A DNA stretch of 64,000 bases from Dipetalonema caudispina (Eukaryota; Nematoda; Chromadorea; Rhabditida; Onchocercidae): the NCBI GenBank assembly GCA_013365325.1, contig JABVXV010000011.1, forward strand, positions 496,001 to 560,000, in the 5' to 3' direction. A program made the position numbers and the translations under genes. Below the pieces are notes generated by a model, which saw only the letters and a program-made list of their open reading frames with translations, ran no database searches and was not told the origin of the DNA. This document shows positions 12,871-27,104 of this stretch, one piece after another. How positions within the stretch are numbered: the stretch's first letter is position 1; every line of letters begins with the position of its first letter.

Positions 12871-14269
12871 TTCCACAGCCTTTCTGCTAAATGTGAGGAC
12901 TTCAGTAAACTTTTTCAGATGTTTAACTTTTGCGGTCTACAGTTGATTTTCTGGCCTGATTCGGCACAGTTTTCACGTCCGTTAGTTGTAGCGAATAAGG
13001 CCGAGAAAAGAACTGGAAAATATCAAGGAGAGAAAAAATATACTTTTCCAAGTTATGATAAATCAGTTAAGGCTCCCTCGAAAGTGCTTGTAATGTAGTT
13101 CCGTATGATGCACAGTCAGGTATATCGATGTAATATAATATCGAAAAACACAGAACAGCTAGACTTGAGCTGCAATATTATCATCATATACAGGTTCTCT
13201 TAACGACAATCAAATGTTTTGACAGTTATGAAGAAAAAGGTTATTTCCACAATAAAATAGAAAAATCACTTTTCAAAGTACTCAAAGCGCAGAATTACCT
13301 ATTCTTGAAATCAAAATATCAAGCACTCTTATTCTTAGGTTAGGAATTGTCATCGATTCTTGAATATCCATACAAAGGGTGGTGGATATGTGCTTGAAAC
13401 GACATGAGGATCGAGGAAACCGAAATAAGTGTGCATAACTTTTCAAAAACCATAAACCGATCTGAATGCCACTTCAATCCAAAGTGAAAAATACTACTCA
13501 GAGAGATGTACGGTCCATAAGTCATGCAGTGAGAAAAAAAAAAAAAAAAACATGCATAATTTTTCTAACAAACTGAAAATCCCAAATACTTCACTGTCGT
13601 AATTACAATGCTCTACGTGGAACTTTTCGAAACTTCATATTTTCTAACTAAGGCATTTTGTTAATGAGTGTGAAAAAGTAAGTGAGTGTGACTAGAGAAG
13701 TGGATAAAAATACAAGTTAATCATCCTAAGGTTTCGTATAATATAAATTTGTTTATTTATAACCATGAAACTTCAATATACAAATGAATATATTATATAT
13801 TTATGCTAAGCTAACATGAAAAGAGAAATCATTTAAGAGAAACCAAAAATATTTCGAAGTGAATAATCATTTGAAATGATAGGAATATTATCAGTATCAC
13901 TACCGGTTCCTTCGAGGTAGTTACATAGATGATATTACTGTTAACCGGATTGCTATATTGCCCCAATTGAATTTTAGTTCGCCAAAAGGAATTATATACC
14001 AGTTGATCAAGAGAAATGTTAAATGTTTCGAACCGTGAAAACATCGCTTGGTCTTGTAACTAATATTAAAGCTCGTATGTTGCTATTGTTGTTTTAATAA
14101 CACAGTGAAGACTTTTGTGTTCCGTAGTAGATATAAATTGAAAGAATAAAAAAATGATTTACCTAGCACGTATTCGATGACTCGATAATGGTCTCAGGAT
14201 GATTGACTTGAAGAGATAATATTCATTCAGAAAGATATTTTTACAGTATCTTGAAAGAGATATTACCAG

Positions 14270-14497
14270 TGTAGCATTTACACCATAAAGCAACGGAGAG
14301 ATATCGTCAGCAAAATCGTGAACGGAAGTAGTGTAAAGGAAAGAAAAAATGAGGAGCGATATTTAAAAAAAAAAAAAAAAAAACAATTTCTAGCGAATTT
14401 GAAAGTTCCTGATGAAGATATCGAGCTGCTCAACAACGCTATTAAAATCGCACGGCAGAAAGTAAAGGGAAGTCGGATGCATTCTGATAAAGAATAA
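14270..14497 (+). CDS. exon-like Lys-rich open frame, uncertain
   Basis: After TATTACCAG at 14261-14269 the plus frame stays open for 75 codons to a TAA at 14495-14497. It crosses an A19 run, read as a polylysine block, and finishes with VPDEDIELLNNAIKIARQK, a plausible amphipathic helix. There is no ATG in the first part, so it would have to be a terminal exon; I could not find a matching upstream exon. The A-run makes the open length less significant than it looks. Family unknown. Confidence 0.2.
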   Translation, partial: CSIYTIKQRRDIVSKIVNGSSVKERKNEERYLKKKKKKQFLANLKVPDEDIELLNNAIKIARQKVKGSRMHSDKE

Positions 14498-15680
14498 ATT
14501 TGATTTATCAATGATACAATTACTGCTTGTTAAATATAACATATCTGTTATGATCCTGAACAAACCTTTCCAGGAAAACTTCACGGGACCAAATGTTTTA
14601 TAATGAGTGCATTAAATGTTATCGTTAACAAGTGAACAGAAGCCACCCCCAGAAGAATTGATATTGCCTAGAATGGATGAGAAGTGGTGTTGCAGAAACA
14701 TTGTTACTTCCATTTGACGATAGCATCCCACATTGAGCCTAGAGAACACGTGGCTTATTTTGAAAGCTTGCTCTACAACATGTCAACATTAAAGTTATAT
14801 TTCTCACAATTGCTGATTCAAATTGTCCATGTCTCCTTCAGTAGTACATAGTAAATCCTTGCATAAACCACAGGGCATAACTTTAAAAATCACTCCAACA
14901 AATCGGATACATTCCCACCAGTAGATGATATAAAATTGTAATTAAAAAAAAACAATAATTCAAAAATAGCTTTTCCAATTGAATGGTTAATTAATAAAGC
15001 AAAACAGTTAGTTATGCAATTCTCTATCGAACTCATCCCGAATTCCTCGTCACAGTGTATGATTAATAAAGTTTAGGCAACGGCATCATATCGAAGAACA
15101 TAAGTTTCAGAAATTTTGCTTAAGACCAGCCGAACAAGATCTTTTGCTAAGTTAGTCTTATATGATTCGAACTTTTACCCATCTTTTCTTCGATCTTCAA
15201 AACTATGTATTGCTATATAGGGAATAAAAAGACATAAGAATAAAGTAGCATTAAAAGTTGTTTTAGAGGAATTTTGATTAAAAAGCATCCTTTGGTTCTC
15301 CTATATGCGCTTCCCACCATTCGATAAGCGCTCACTTCGGCAAAAATACATTCCACTGAAAAATGTGCTACATAACTAAAGATAAGGGAAAATTTGCAAT
15401 ACAATACTCATTCTTGTTGAAATGCACTGATGCCTTTTTGCTCTTTTATGGAAATCATATAAAACTTTACACTTACTAGTAAACATCAAATATTGTCAGT
15501 GAAAGCCTTCATCCTATTATTCTGGATCACGACAAAAGGCGAACAACTAAGAGAAAATCAAGAAGAATAGGACAGTAGCTGAAATTCCCTTATAGAAAAG
15601 ATAACTATTAGATGAGCTGAAGTTTTCTCTCATAAGTCCATTCTTGAAAAAGTTTAATTAGCTCATGGTTAATATTATGA

Positions 15681-15700
15681 CTCTCTCTCTCTCTGTCTCT
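15681..15700. repeat. (CT)n microsatellite
   Basis: Seven CT units, one GT interruption, then two more CT units. Confidence 0.85.
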
Positions 15701-16137
15701 GGATTTGATACCTGGTAGTATTCAGCATTCAGTTCAGCCAAAAGGTACTGCAATAACTTTGCGATTTGCCGGATGATAAATAAGTGGAAATTGCAAAATA
15801 AGCAACACGCCACAAAAGCTTAAATTTTCAGAGCATGCAAACTATCTTATAGAGACTACATTTCAACAGGATGAAGTCATTTATGGAAATAGGATATTGA
15901 TCTTTTACAGACTTACAACCTGAACACTATATTTCACAGAGAATTCGTTGTCCACCTATATATACATTCACTCCATAGCTGAGGATACAGAAGAGCAAAT
16001 CAATAAACTGCTCTATAACCGTCAGCAAACTGTCTTTATCGAATTTCTTTTGTTGACGGACTAAACAGCTGAAAATATTTAGTTTAAGCTATCAACAGCG
16101 ATACATAGTGGGTAGCATCGAAGATATGAACATATTG

Positions 16138-16164
16138 ATGATAATAATAATAATAATAATAATG
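16138..16164. repeat. (ATA)n microsatellite
   Basis: About eight to nine ATA/TAA units in an uninterrupted trinucleotide run, followed by ATGATT. Non-coding context. Confidence 0.85.
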
Positions 16165-17269
16165 ATTAGATTCATCACAACTGTTCAGTCATATTCTGCA
16201 TCATCAAAGATGACCTATTAGACGCAAGACAACGAGGGAGTCTGACCCGGTTTAACAACATACTTCCTCACTTTTATTAATCTTCTAGTTAATGTGTTCA
16301 GCTCGCTCTGATACCGTTTAACGGTTGATATCGTTATACTGCAATGAGTATTTCATGACATGGAAAATTAATTAACTCGAAATAATTCAAACCTTTTTCA
16401 GCGAAAAATGCAAAAATGATAAGAACAATATTCAGGAAGAGAATATGAGAAAAAAAAAGTGTCTAAAAAATGAAAAATAATTTGAAAACAGTAAGAAAGG
16501 ACAGAAGATCTTTATTTTTGCAATAAAGGGATGGAGAGATCGCAGTAGAAAATTAAGAAAAATCGATCAAGCGAGAAAAAGCACCTGAAAACCTCTAGAA
16601 AAAAAAAACAATTCTAAATCATTTAACTGCTCTCAGTATTGATTCGGATTTTTACTGGAAGAAATAATAGTCGAATGAGGAAGAGACAAGCAGATCTTTC
16701 TATGAGTCTTTTTAAAATTTGATTTCGAGAATGGAATTTGCAGTCATAATAAGTTTAACGAGATAACTCCACTAGGTTTCATGAGAAGTTCAAGTAAGCA
16801 TTAGATCAGGCTAAACACCATCCTTTGACCACTTAACGTAGACAACTATCAATGATTCTGATTAGTTGCGCCTTGCTGATCAACATATTACAAGGTCTTC
16901 TCGACTCTTATGAACCTTCTGTGAATATTTTCTCTTGTTCAAGTTGAATTTTTGCAATAACTCTTACCATAAAACACAATTCAGAGGACAACATCGAAGA
17001 TATGCAATATTTATAAATTACTTATGAATATAAACATAGAGAAAGGATGAAGTGGAAAATTCATTGTTAACTGTACTTCTAATAGCACAGTTTTATTTGT
17101 TATACATGTAAAGGGGTAAAATATTCCATTTTTTTTTTTTTTTTTTGATATTTTAAATATAAAGGGACATCAAATATGGATTGCAAAGAATGGATCACCA
17201 GCAGGGAAAGAGGCAGATGCACCCGGCATTTAACAACTTTTGGCCTATTTCAATTGCTCTGTATATCCA

Positions 17270-17292
17270 TATATATATATATATATATATAT
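17270..17292. repeat. (TA)n microsatellite
   Basis: Perfect alternating TA run of about 23 nt in the gene-poor interval. Confidence 0.85.
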
Positions 17293-17973
17293 TGATTTCG
17301 CAAGTGATTCAACCCGAGGATATGATCTGCTACTAAGCGAAACAGTTGCCAATCGATAACGGTTTTCCTTCTACACCCTTCTCCTATTCGCATTATCCGG
17401 CATCCAACTACATTACCGTCAAAAATCTACTCCATTACTCGGCATATTATCATTTCGAGTTATCGAGTAAAGCTCCTCCTTAACAACAGCAATTGGTTTC
17501 GGCGCTAAAATGAGCGTTAAACTGAAGATCTATACCTCAGCATATTATAAACTTTTGAATACAAGAATTAAAATTAAATTTTCTATTCCTTCACACTCGT
17601 ACATGTCTATCTACGAAGACCAGAAAGCACAACTCCTACCTTTTTTTAAATGACTTGGCATACTGATATATTAGGCCAATATTGAACGGGTAACTTTCAG
17701 ATTGACACAAAAAAAAGAAAAAAAAACTTTGCAGTACATCGCTATTAATCGGCCGTTGCAACGGCGATTCAAATCTTGACAAAGCAAATGCAACCACGAG
17801 GGGCGAATATGGAAAAGCAGCGCAGCACTGTCCAAGCACATACGGTAGACCCTACATAGTCATCACACCTTCACGGTCAAACTGGTGACCGAGCAGGACA
17901 ACGGACCGATCGCCAGGCAGCAATAAAACACACATATACAAATATATATATATGTACACACATACAAATACAG

Positions 17974-17991
17974 AACACACACACACACAAA

Positions 17992-18053
<62 letters not shown>
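17974..18053. repeat. (CA)n microsatellite, about 80 nt
   Basis: Long CA run with three single-base interruptions (two AAAC steps near 17990-17995 and one ATAC near 18023). It generates several artefactual frames of alternating His/Thr or Cys/Val on the two strands, none of which is a gene. A short TA run (17942-17953) sits just before it. Confidence 0.95.
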
Positions 18054-18055
<2 letters not shown>

Positions 18056-20194
18056 AGATATATACAAACACTTATCTCAAACGCGTATGTCATTAAATGA
18101 GTTTTGCTGTTACCGGAGACATTTGCGCACATATATTATTCGTATATGTAATTTGTGGATGCAAAATTTTCTGGAAAACGGCATCGTAAAATTTCTTTCT
18201 TGTAAATGTCGAAGGAGAAGCTGTCTTGCTTTAAACGCCAAAATTTCAGGAGTAGGATGAAGGAAGTTAAAAACTGCGGAAGAATAAGTGCTTTAATACA
18301 TGTCGTAGAAAAAACCGCTCCTTTTACGCAATTTTTTATGGATCAGGAACAAATTATCATTCAGAGTAATAAAAAATAGTTATGTTGAACTCCAAAATTC
18401 ACCTGGGTAGGCCCGTTAAGTAGTCATACGGAAAGTCATAAATGTGAAGGAGAATGGTACTATACTTTCTAGTTTCTGTCATTGAAACCAATAGTAAGCA
18501 ATCAACAAAATTCTCAGTTTCTAACGCTTCAAGATAATAATGGAAGTTCTCTGTCAATAACGGAGTTAATCATTGCATGGAAGCTCTACATATATCTGAT
18601 ATATGTGTATCATAGTGGCATACAACTCTCTTCATCTCATCGCTTTATAGGTAAACTTTTACTCATTAATCTACAACAGTTACCTACAATAACTTATCAG
18701 ATAATGACTTGCGGATAAATTTCTGAAACAAGAGAAGAATCGAAAAACTATCGACAAGTCATGACGTGCGGATTTTTTAAAGTGACAAAATTCTGATTTA
18801 TAAACTTTATCCACTCATACCAATCATTAAGAAAAATATTTGCTCTTACAAATGTTCGCCAGAATTTAAAAAAAAAAAAAAAAGTGAAGGGAATGACAGT
18901 GTTCAAGAATTCGATCCCAAAGGATACAAGTGTGTTCAAAATTTCAAACAGTGCCACATTCTGCTGAATTGAAGGAAGATAATATATGAAGATAATGAAA
19001 GCGACTCAATGAAAATATAATTATATTACAATAAGAAAAGTGCTATTTAGTGAGCCAGAGTACATTGAAGCCAATGTCCACCACTTAAGGTGTTGAAATT
19101 GCTACTCAGTATTTGATATACTGAACATATGTACCTATGAACTTCAGGCATCACAGTAAACAAAAAGACATAAACACTGAAGTTTCAATTGAAATTTTTC
19201 AGCATTGATAAATTAAAGCTAATATTTCCAACTTTTCATATAAAAATGTGCTACAAATACAGCAAAACAAGAAGAAACCTAATCAGTGTAACCAAATACG
19301 TAAAATATCTGCTAGCGAATCTGTTCTTGTTTCATTTAAAACACCTTTACAGAGAACTTGGATCAGACTTGATTATCTGAAATAAAAGTTTCCAATTTAT
19401 AAAACAAGAAATGTTTTAGAGATTGAAATCTTTATTCGCTTGCGAACAATTCAACAGAACAGTAATTCATTAGTTATAAGGAAGGTAGTAATCAACATTA
19501 GCATTTTCTTCGAGCCTTCTTCGATACATTTGATTGATATCCCTAAATCATTTCATGTAACTGAAGCATGATTAAAATTTTAGAGAGATAAAAATGATTG
19601 ATCAAAGCAGAAGTTATCTATTGGAAAGCAGATATGCACAGATGTTATGCATTCCATATAGTAATTTGCAGTCGGACCATATTACGCCTTTTTTGCTTAG
19701 TTAAAAGTGAAACGTTTTTGTAAGCTACTAACAAGAATCAGATTTGCACTAGAAATTTCAATGGATAAGGTGCAACTCTTTCTAGATGAGTCAAAATTAT
19801 ATAAAGATATTTAGAAAGCAAAAGCGATCACAATTTACTTTCTAACTTCATGATCCATCGTAGTTCAACATAAAAGAGTAATTTTACCAGGCATAGGTAA
19901 AACTTTGAGATTGATATTTCAACAGCGGCAAAATTTTCTCAGCATAATACGTACGGATCTTTATTTGAATATTAAAGGAAGAATTGATAAAGAATTCAGA
20001 TGACATTTTTGAGTGGAACTAGAAAAGTGCAAACCTAAAAGTAAATTAATGAAAAAAAAAGAGGGAATTTCACATTCATGAAATAAAATAATGACCTGGA
20101 ATCAATTTAACTTTTTACATTCCTTTTCAAACAACATAGGTATTAAATAATTAATTTGCAATAATTGTTTACAGCTAAAGAAAGTTTCTATGAT

Positions 20195-20287
20195 CAAACC
20201 TAACTGAAGCCTTACTGATAAAATTTTAGCTATCTTACCTATCTGTTAATTTCTGTGTTTTATCAGTAAGGCCCACAGTTATGTTTG
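20195..20287. repeat. imperfect hairpin, about 29-bp stem with 34-nt loop
   Basis: GCCTTACTGATAAAA at 20209-20223 pairs perfectly with TTTTATCAGTAAGGC at 20258-20272. The pairing extends outward after a small mismatch/bulge: CAAACCTAACTG at 20195-20206 against its near-complement ending at 20287. The loop is 20224-20257. The size and shape fit a pre-microRNA-like hairpin or a very small terminal-inverted-repeat element (MITE). No flanking TA/TAA target duplication stands out. Transcription cannot be judged from sequence. Confidence 0.6.
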
Positions 20288-23200
20288 AGAAATCTTAACA
20301 TTCAAAATACTTATATACTGGCACTCCAATCCAAATTCCATTCACATCTGATAAGAAAGTAAAATTTAATAGGTAAATCTAACAGAGAATAAACTAACAA
20401 TGTTATATCATGAAGAACAAATATTTACAGGAGGATATCAATGTTACTGTGCCATTACACTATTTCTTCATATAGTTTATAATCCGTATTACACGACAAG
20501 TTGAATGAGCAAATTGTTATAAATAAACTGACGGTTTCTAACTATTTTAGGCTACAAAGAGAGTAATCCCAGGTGAAGAACTGATGAGGACGATTACTTT
20601 TGATTTTCATCTTGCTTACTGTAACATTCATGCTATAAACCCTCGGACGACGAAAGTAAAATCTATTGACATGTAAATTGAGTAAGACTGATATTTTTTA
20701 CCACATAAATGTTTGAAATAATGAAGTAAGACCCAATAAACTCTTTTATTGCAGCGTTAACTTTGTAGTGAGAGTCAGAACAATGTACTGAAGCTTAATT
20801 TCACTTTTTTCATTGTTTCGTTACCGATACTGTCCTTCCCAATCTACAGTAAAAGAGCAGTAAATTAAAGTCGAGGAATGAAATTAAATCAAATAACAAA
20901 AGGAGGAAAATTCTAAAGGCAGCGAATGGTAGGACAGGAAAAAGTTCCGTCCGATAAATGGATTTTGTTCCAACATTTTAATACTTGGGAAGTGGTTAAA
21001 TCAAAATGGGAAATGGATCGAAAAACGAATGAATTTGAATGATCGTCTCAGTGATAAATCATCGAAGCATATCTATTTTCTCCGACAGTAATTGCATTTT
21101 TCATCGAAATTTAAATATCAATGCAGGAAGGGAAGCATGTATTATACAATGGGAGCAAGATGTTTACATATATCAAATGATTTTGGCGGTGAAAACAGGT
21201 CGTGATAAAATTTCCCCTTACATGCCTGGGTGCCGAATCAAGGACGAATACACCGTAGATGATACCGAAACAAATCGTACAATACATTTTCAACTTTCAT
21301 ACTTATTTTACTGTCTACCTTGCTCTTACTAATTACATACCTCAACTGGTGACCCTTCTTTTCCGCGGTATCCGATGCTAATTCCACGTTAACTTTTCAA
21401 TAACAGTGATAACGGAAGTTTATGAATTTTTAATTCAGAATCACAAGAAACCGATCGCTACTTAATAAACAATATTCTAATATTCGCCATCTTTTCCAGA
21501 AAGTTTTATAGCTTCCAGACATAATGTTGACAGCAATATGATAATAATAATTACATTCCATTGCAACAGCAATATACTTACGCACCTTTTCTCATATATT
21601 CTCAAAACATTGCCTTCTTAACATTGAGCCAAGAGAATCTGAAGCGAATACTTATTTAGTGCCAACCATTATCACAAATATCGTTTTTATCTTATACTTT
21701 CCACATACTACACCAATTCTCATCACATCATCTTTCCTATCTGAGAATATAGCATTTATGGTCGTTGAGCAGTACATGATAACAAATCTAGCACTTTCGC
21801 TGACCATTTTCGTCTGTCACGCATATAACGCATTCCGTTCACATTCTTTTCATAGTTGAAAATTCTATCATAGTTTGACATTCTCAACAGCATTCATCTC
21901 TCCACCAGTTTTGCGTTCAAATATCATTACAGTTAAGTTACTTTCGGCGACACACTGACCTTGAACACGCATTTGACTCCATAATATTTTGACAATCCTC
22001 CAATCCTCGTATTTATTTCAGATTTGAAGTTGTTCATCTCCACTGTTATGTTTAATTGGCTGAATTGCATGTGATCCCAATAGCATTCTTTGCTAGAGAG
22101 AAAGAATGTCTCTGTTCATCTCGTCGACATTCCTTCCTTCTAATAAAATATTTGTCAAATCAAAGTTAGTCGAGAAAAAGATCGAAAACCAAAGTAAACA
22201 AAAGAGGAAGACTAAGCATGGAATATGTATAACGGATGATTTTCTTTGCTATCCGCATAATTCCAACCCCCAATGCAAAATATTTTCATTCTCATCTCTC
22301 CTCACTATGAGAATAGTGTTCAGGAAAAAATATCATTTTGGAATAAAATGTACGAAAATTATTTCCAATAAGATTTCGGAAAATGAAATCAAATTCTCAG
22401 CTATAAATTCATTTGCTGATACGATCTCGAATCAGTTGCTTCATAAATTTGAACTGTTTAAAATTAGCAAGAAACCTATTATAAGAAGAGTGAAAATCAT
22501 TCTAAAACATTGCATAGTTCAAATGAATTAAATTCAAACAACTGACTGTGTTATAACTATTGCTTTTTCCATCTCGAAAACGTCCTCATTGAGTTTTCTT
22601 CCAAAATATTAGCATAAATTCAAATTCATAAACTAATATAAAAAATCAAAAAAAAGAAAGGGATAAAAAAACAAAAAAATTTGATCTCATAAATATCAAA
22701 ATGAGAGAATGGCGAAAAAATCAGCAGCGATTTGTCTGAAAACCTTAAAATATCAACATTTATGTAAATATTTACTGCTTATTCAAGGTATTATTGAGGC
22801 TTACACGCAAACAACAAACTAAAAATGCTTTCTTAGAAAGCCCCACAAAAAGCTTAGAGTGATTAACTGCTTCAACTGATTTATGCTCCTTCTCTACATT
22901 CATTTCCTTCAGTACATCATTAAAGTACAATGAATCAAGAAATCAGGATGATAATAAAAAGAATTGATTAAACAGAGAGCTCGTTATCACTATTATGGGA
23001 TTTATTCAACATTGAAAACACATACAACAAGGAATTGAAATGCGATATCTCCTCCTGTTAACTTCATTTCGGATAAGACATATGCATATTATCATGCATT
23101 TAATATCGCTAATAAATGCTATTTTATAGTTAAAATAAGAAGAAATCAGTTAACCTCTGTTATTGAGAAACAAAAGAGACTACAACATAAGAACGAAAGT

Positions 23201-26200
23201 AACAAGATAGTCGGACAGTTAGAATTGGCTAAAGGACGTCAGGTTAATTAAATAACCAATTTGATTAGTGATATGCTAATGAAATCAAAAGAATTTGTTT
23301 TGCTGAACATAGCTGCTAGAAGTGCGTTTACGGGTGAAATATTTAACTAAGTTCAAAGGATAAACATGAAAGGTAAGAGGAAAACAATTACGCTGTGTTA
23401 TGATATTAATTGAACTCTAGCTTTGCGTATCATTGACATTAACTGATAAAAAAAAAAACATCGCAACACAATTCAATTGTTATACAGCATAGTTTTAAGG
23501 AAAACTGTGCTGTTTCCTAACTAAATTATATGACAATGATTTTTATAAATAATATTGGTTGAATCTTTCTCTTTTTCCAAAGTTTTCAATCATCAAAACA
23601 AATACATTTTGGCATTTTCTCCCTCCTTCCACTTTTAGTCTATTTACAACTCCTCAGATACTGATTCTGGCAAAAATCATCAAGAGCAGTAATTAACTCA
23701 AATATTTCCAAAGTACTATTTTGTGAAACAGTATTCTTTCCAGTGATAATTTATGCTGCGCGTTCAAATATGTTCGGATCTTTTCACCTCGATATTCATT
23801 AAATTATAACACTATGACACTTCCGTCTCTGGAATTGTTCCTCTTTCATCAGAGGAGAACTGTTGAATACAAAGTAGTCTTTCATAACCTACTACGAACT
23901 AAACTCTAATTATCCAGCCATTCAGGAATCTGTTTGAATATTTCGATCGATAACTATTAATATTTAGAGTCTTTGTCTTAATTATTAACAAACTTTCTCA
24001 ATAACATTCAAGTTACTATAGGCCATATAATCTTATCACGACTAATACAACTCAATCAGCACACAGTTGCGAAGATCGCAAATGTGATTTTATAGTTAAT
24101 TCACGCAGTTCCGAATAATGCAGTAGATTTTATGCGCCATAAGGAGCGCGAAACTCTTCATATTCTCTTTCCTGATTTTTTTTTTCACTCAAACCAAGTT
24201 TGACTCCGTGCTGTTAAAAGTCAGGCGACTTTGACCCGAGGTTGCGATGTAATGAGTCCTCGTTAAACTCGTTTCATGGTTCATTCTAACAACTACAGTA
24301 AGAAAGTTAGCAAAGTTAGCAAATTCACTCTTTTACAAAAAAGTGGAGAAGAAATGCAAGGCAATCTGGTGACGAAGAGTTTGACCACTCACATAAAACT
24401 TTCTAGACATGTCCATTTATATGTTAAAGAATAAATGCAAGCAATATACACTAATTGGTGAACGGTTGAAACTTATGATGATCGTAGAATTATCTATAAA
24501 CAACGCCAAAAAAGAAATAAAGTATAGCACCAAAATGAAACATTGGGTAGAAGGCAGGGAAGATAGCATACAATTATCATATCCGATTTTTAATCATTTC
24601 CTTTACATTCCATAAATTCCAAACCCCATCCCACGAAAAGATGCTTTGAGTTTTTCTTTACTGTCCATTATCATTCCTGCTGGAAAATACAGACAAAAGT
24701 TTCGTGACTTCAGTAACCTCTCAACTGACGAAATTTCGATTCTCTATGTAGTTCACCGTATCGTTGCACATAATTATAAACATATCTTCTGGTGTAATTA
24801 AATGTTTAACAAAATAATTAAAGAAATCAGCTCAAAGATTGGGAATGCCAAAATCGATGAACTAGAACATGAGTTACGTGACCGTTATTCCCTGCATGAA
24901 CTGGCTGGATCAAACAGCATCAAAGGAGTCAATAATTAACTGATAATGCTAAATATCTCACAAAAATCGTTCGTCCAGTATACCTTCTGGTTCATTGAGT
25001 TACACAGATAGTTTACGCCATCTGACTTTCTTGAATTATTTGCTTACATAAAGATTTTGGAAATTTGCTCCGTCGTACAAATATATGTATGCAAAAATCA
25101 AATACTGCAGATCGCATGCAAAAACATATCAGGGATGGACAGTCAAGGTCAGCAAGGGACGATATCGTTCCCTTTTGACAGCAATCACGCTACCTTGGCC
25201 TTCTCCAACAATAAACGGCCATCAATAATTAGGATTGTCATCACAACCTTTGTATGTATCACATTCTTCATTACGGATCATAATAATAGAATTTCGTATT
25301 ACGAAAGAATTGCTTTAATAAGCGCTTTACGTCGGAGATTTGTTAGCAACTTTGTTCTCTTCTGTTTACCTATAAGTTCCATCATCTTATGTCACTTCAT
25401 GAGTTTTTTCTACATGCAGTCTTTCAAAAAACAACAAATTCCCTTCCTTATAAAACATTGAATTTTTAGTGGTCGATTCCTTGCGACATCAGCAGCTCCT
25501 TGCTTTTGCAGTTAGATCAGAAACAGATACAGTGCAGAACGAAGTAATCTCAAGCACCTGTGCAAATAATTCCAAGGAAATAAAAGAAGTGATAGGTTGA
25601 GCTCCAGCAAAGTCATCGAAGCTGTCTGTGAGATTTACAGCATTAGCAGAACCGACAGCTGCTTAAGATCAGTGTATCAATGTTACCAGATACAGCAATG
25701 GCCTATTTTCCACTTTTGTAACATCACATTTGTATTACATATCCGCTTTCCGGCTCTATAGTCACTCTCATAATGAAAAACGAGCATGTAAAAGAGAGTA
25801 TAAAACTTTAAATCCGCGTTTAATGCTGTTCTTTGATGCTTGACGTGTATATTACCCACCCACGCATTGAGTCAAATTTAGGAAATAGTCCAAATTGCAA
25901 ATGTCTTACAATAACTGATATAACAGAGAAGGAAGTTTTAACTTGAGCTAAAAGTCTCCTCAGAAAATATGCTTTGACGATAACTGCACTTCATCAGCGA
26001 TTTCGATAGTAAAGACTGATGTTGTCCTAATTGTTTTGCAAAATTTGATGCACAATTCAAATATCCTTACTTTCTAACAAATGAACAACCAGTTAAAGTT
26101 GGCATGCATATGCTAAGCTACATAGTATGCAATAAACAGTTTATTTTTCAATTAGAGATCAGGGAGGACATATTTCATTAAAAGTCATATTAACAAATAT

Positions 26201-27104
26201 TAGAAAGTGAATAATTTCATTGCTACTTATAATGCAAACGCAGGAAGCGGTTGCAAGCAGTAATACACTGCAATTTCTAACAATGTATTCATTCGCTATT
26301 TGCATGCTGCGAAATGCTGCAATCAAGTCTGCTATCTATTTAAATTAGTTATATATGTAAATGGATATAAGCAATCAAAATACATAATATATTTTCATTT
26401 CAGTTGTACAAAATTTTTTGCTTGTCTTCAACAATTCTTAATACCATGTAGCCAATCCTTTCAGATCTGCTCATTTCGGTTTCTTCATAACTAAGGTCCA
26501 CTTGAAATATTACAACAAGTAGATAATGATTTCCACAAATGAAAGGGTAGTTGTTTTACAGTGCAAAAAGCTTTAAAAATTTGGTGGATGGCAATTGATA
26601 TGCAAGGCAATATCTCATAAAGGCAATTTGTATTTGAACTGAAAGAGATGGTTAAATGACTTATGACCGGAGAGATTGGTTATTCAATGTGTTATGGTAT
26701 TTATCCTGTTGAATTTAGTTGGAATGTATCCTCTTGTAAATTATTTCCATTTAATAAACAATAATGGAGCTGGCAGAAAAATTGAATCAAATATTGATAA
26801 CAGCAAAGCCTTGTTTATGCAAACATTTGACTGTTGTAAGGGTTATACTAGGTATGTCGTCAGTTTTATTTGATCCTACTATAGCCGAAAATGCGAAATT
26901 TTACAAGATTATGATGACTGTCATAAATAACTAACAGGAATTGCAAAATTGATTTTAATAATTATCCACTGAAACGATTGAGATTAAATGACGAGTTCTA
27001 CGTGAACATTAGAAGTACTTACTCGAAGCTCATAATTAAACTCTCTAGTGCTTTTTTATTTATTAAATATCCCGAATTTTGAATAAATTCCCATATATTA
27101 TTAC

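Noticed and set aside
17852..18260. Frames of alternating Cys/Val and His/Thr
   Set aside because: Translation of the CA microsatellite.
22106..22531. 141-codon plus frame
   Set aside because: Lys/Ile-rich composition typical of chance in AT-rich DNA; no splice context and no recognisable motif.
25057..25461. 134-codon plus frame with hydrophobic stretches
   Set aside because: Starts with TTG, no acceptor or domain; could be GPCR-like only by loose hydrophobicity.
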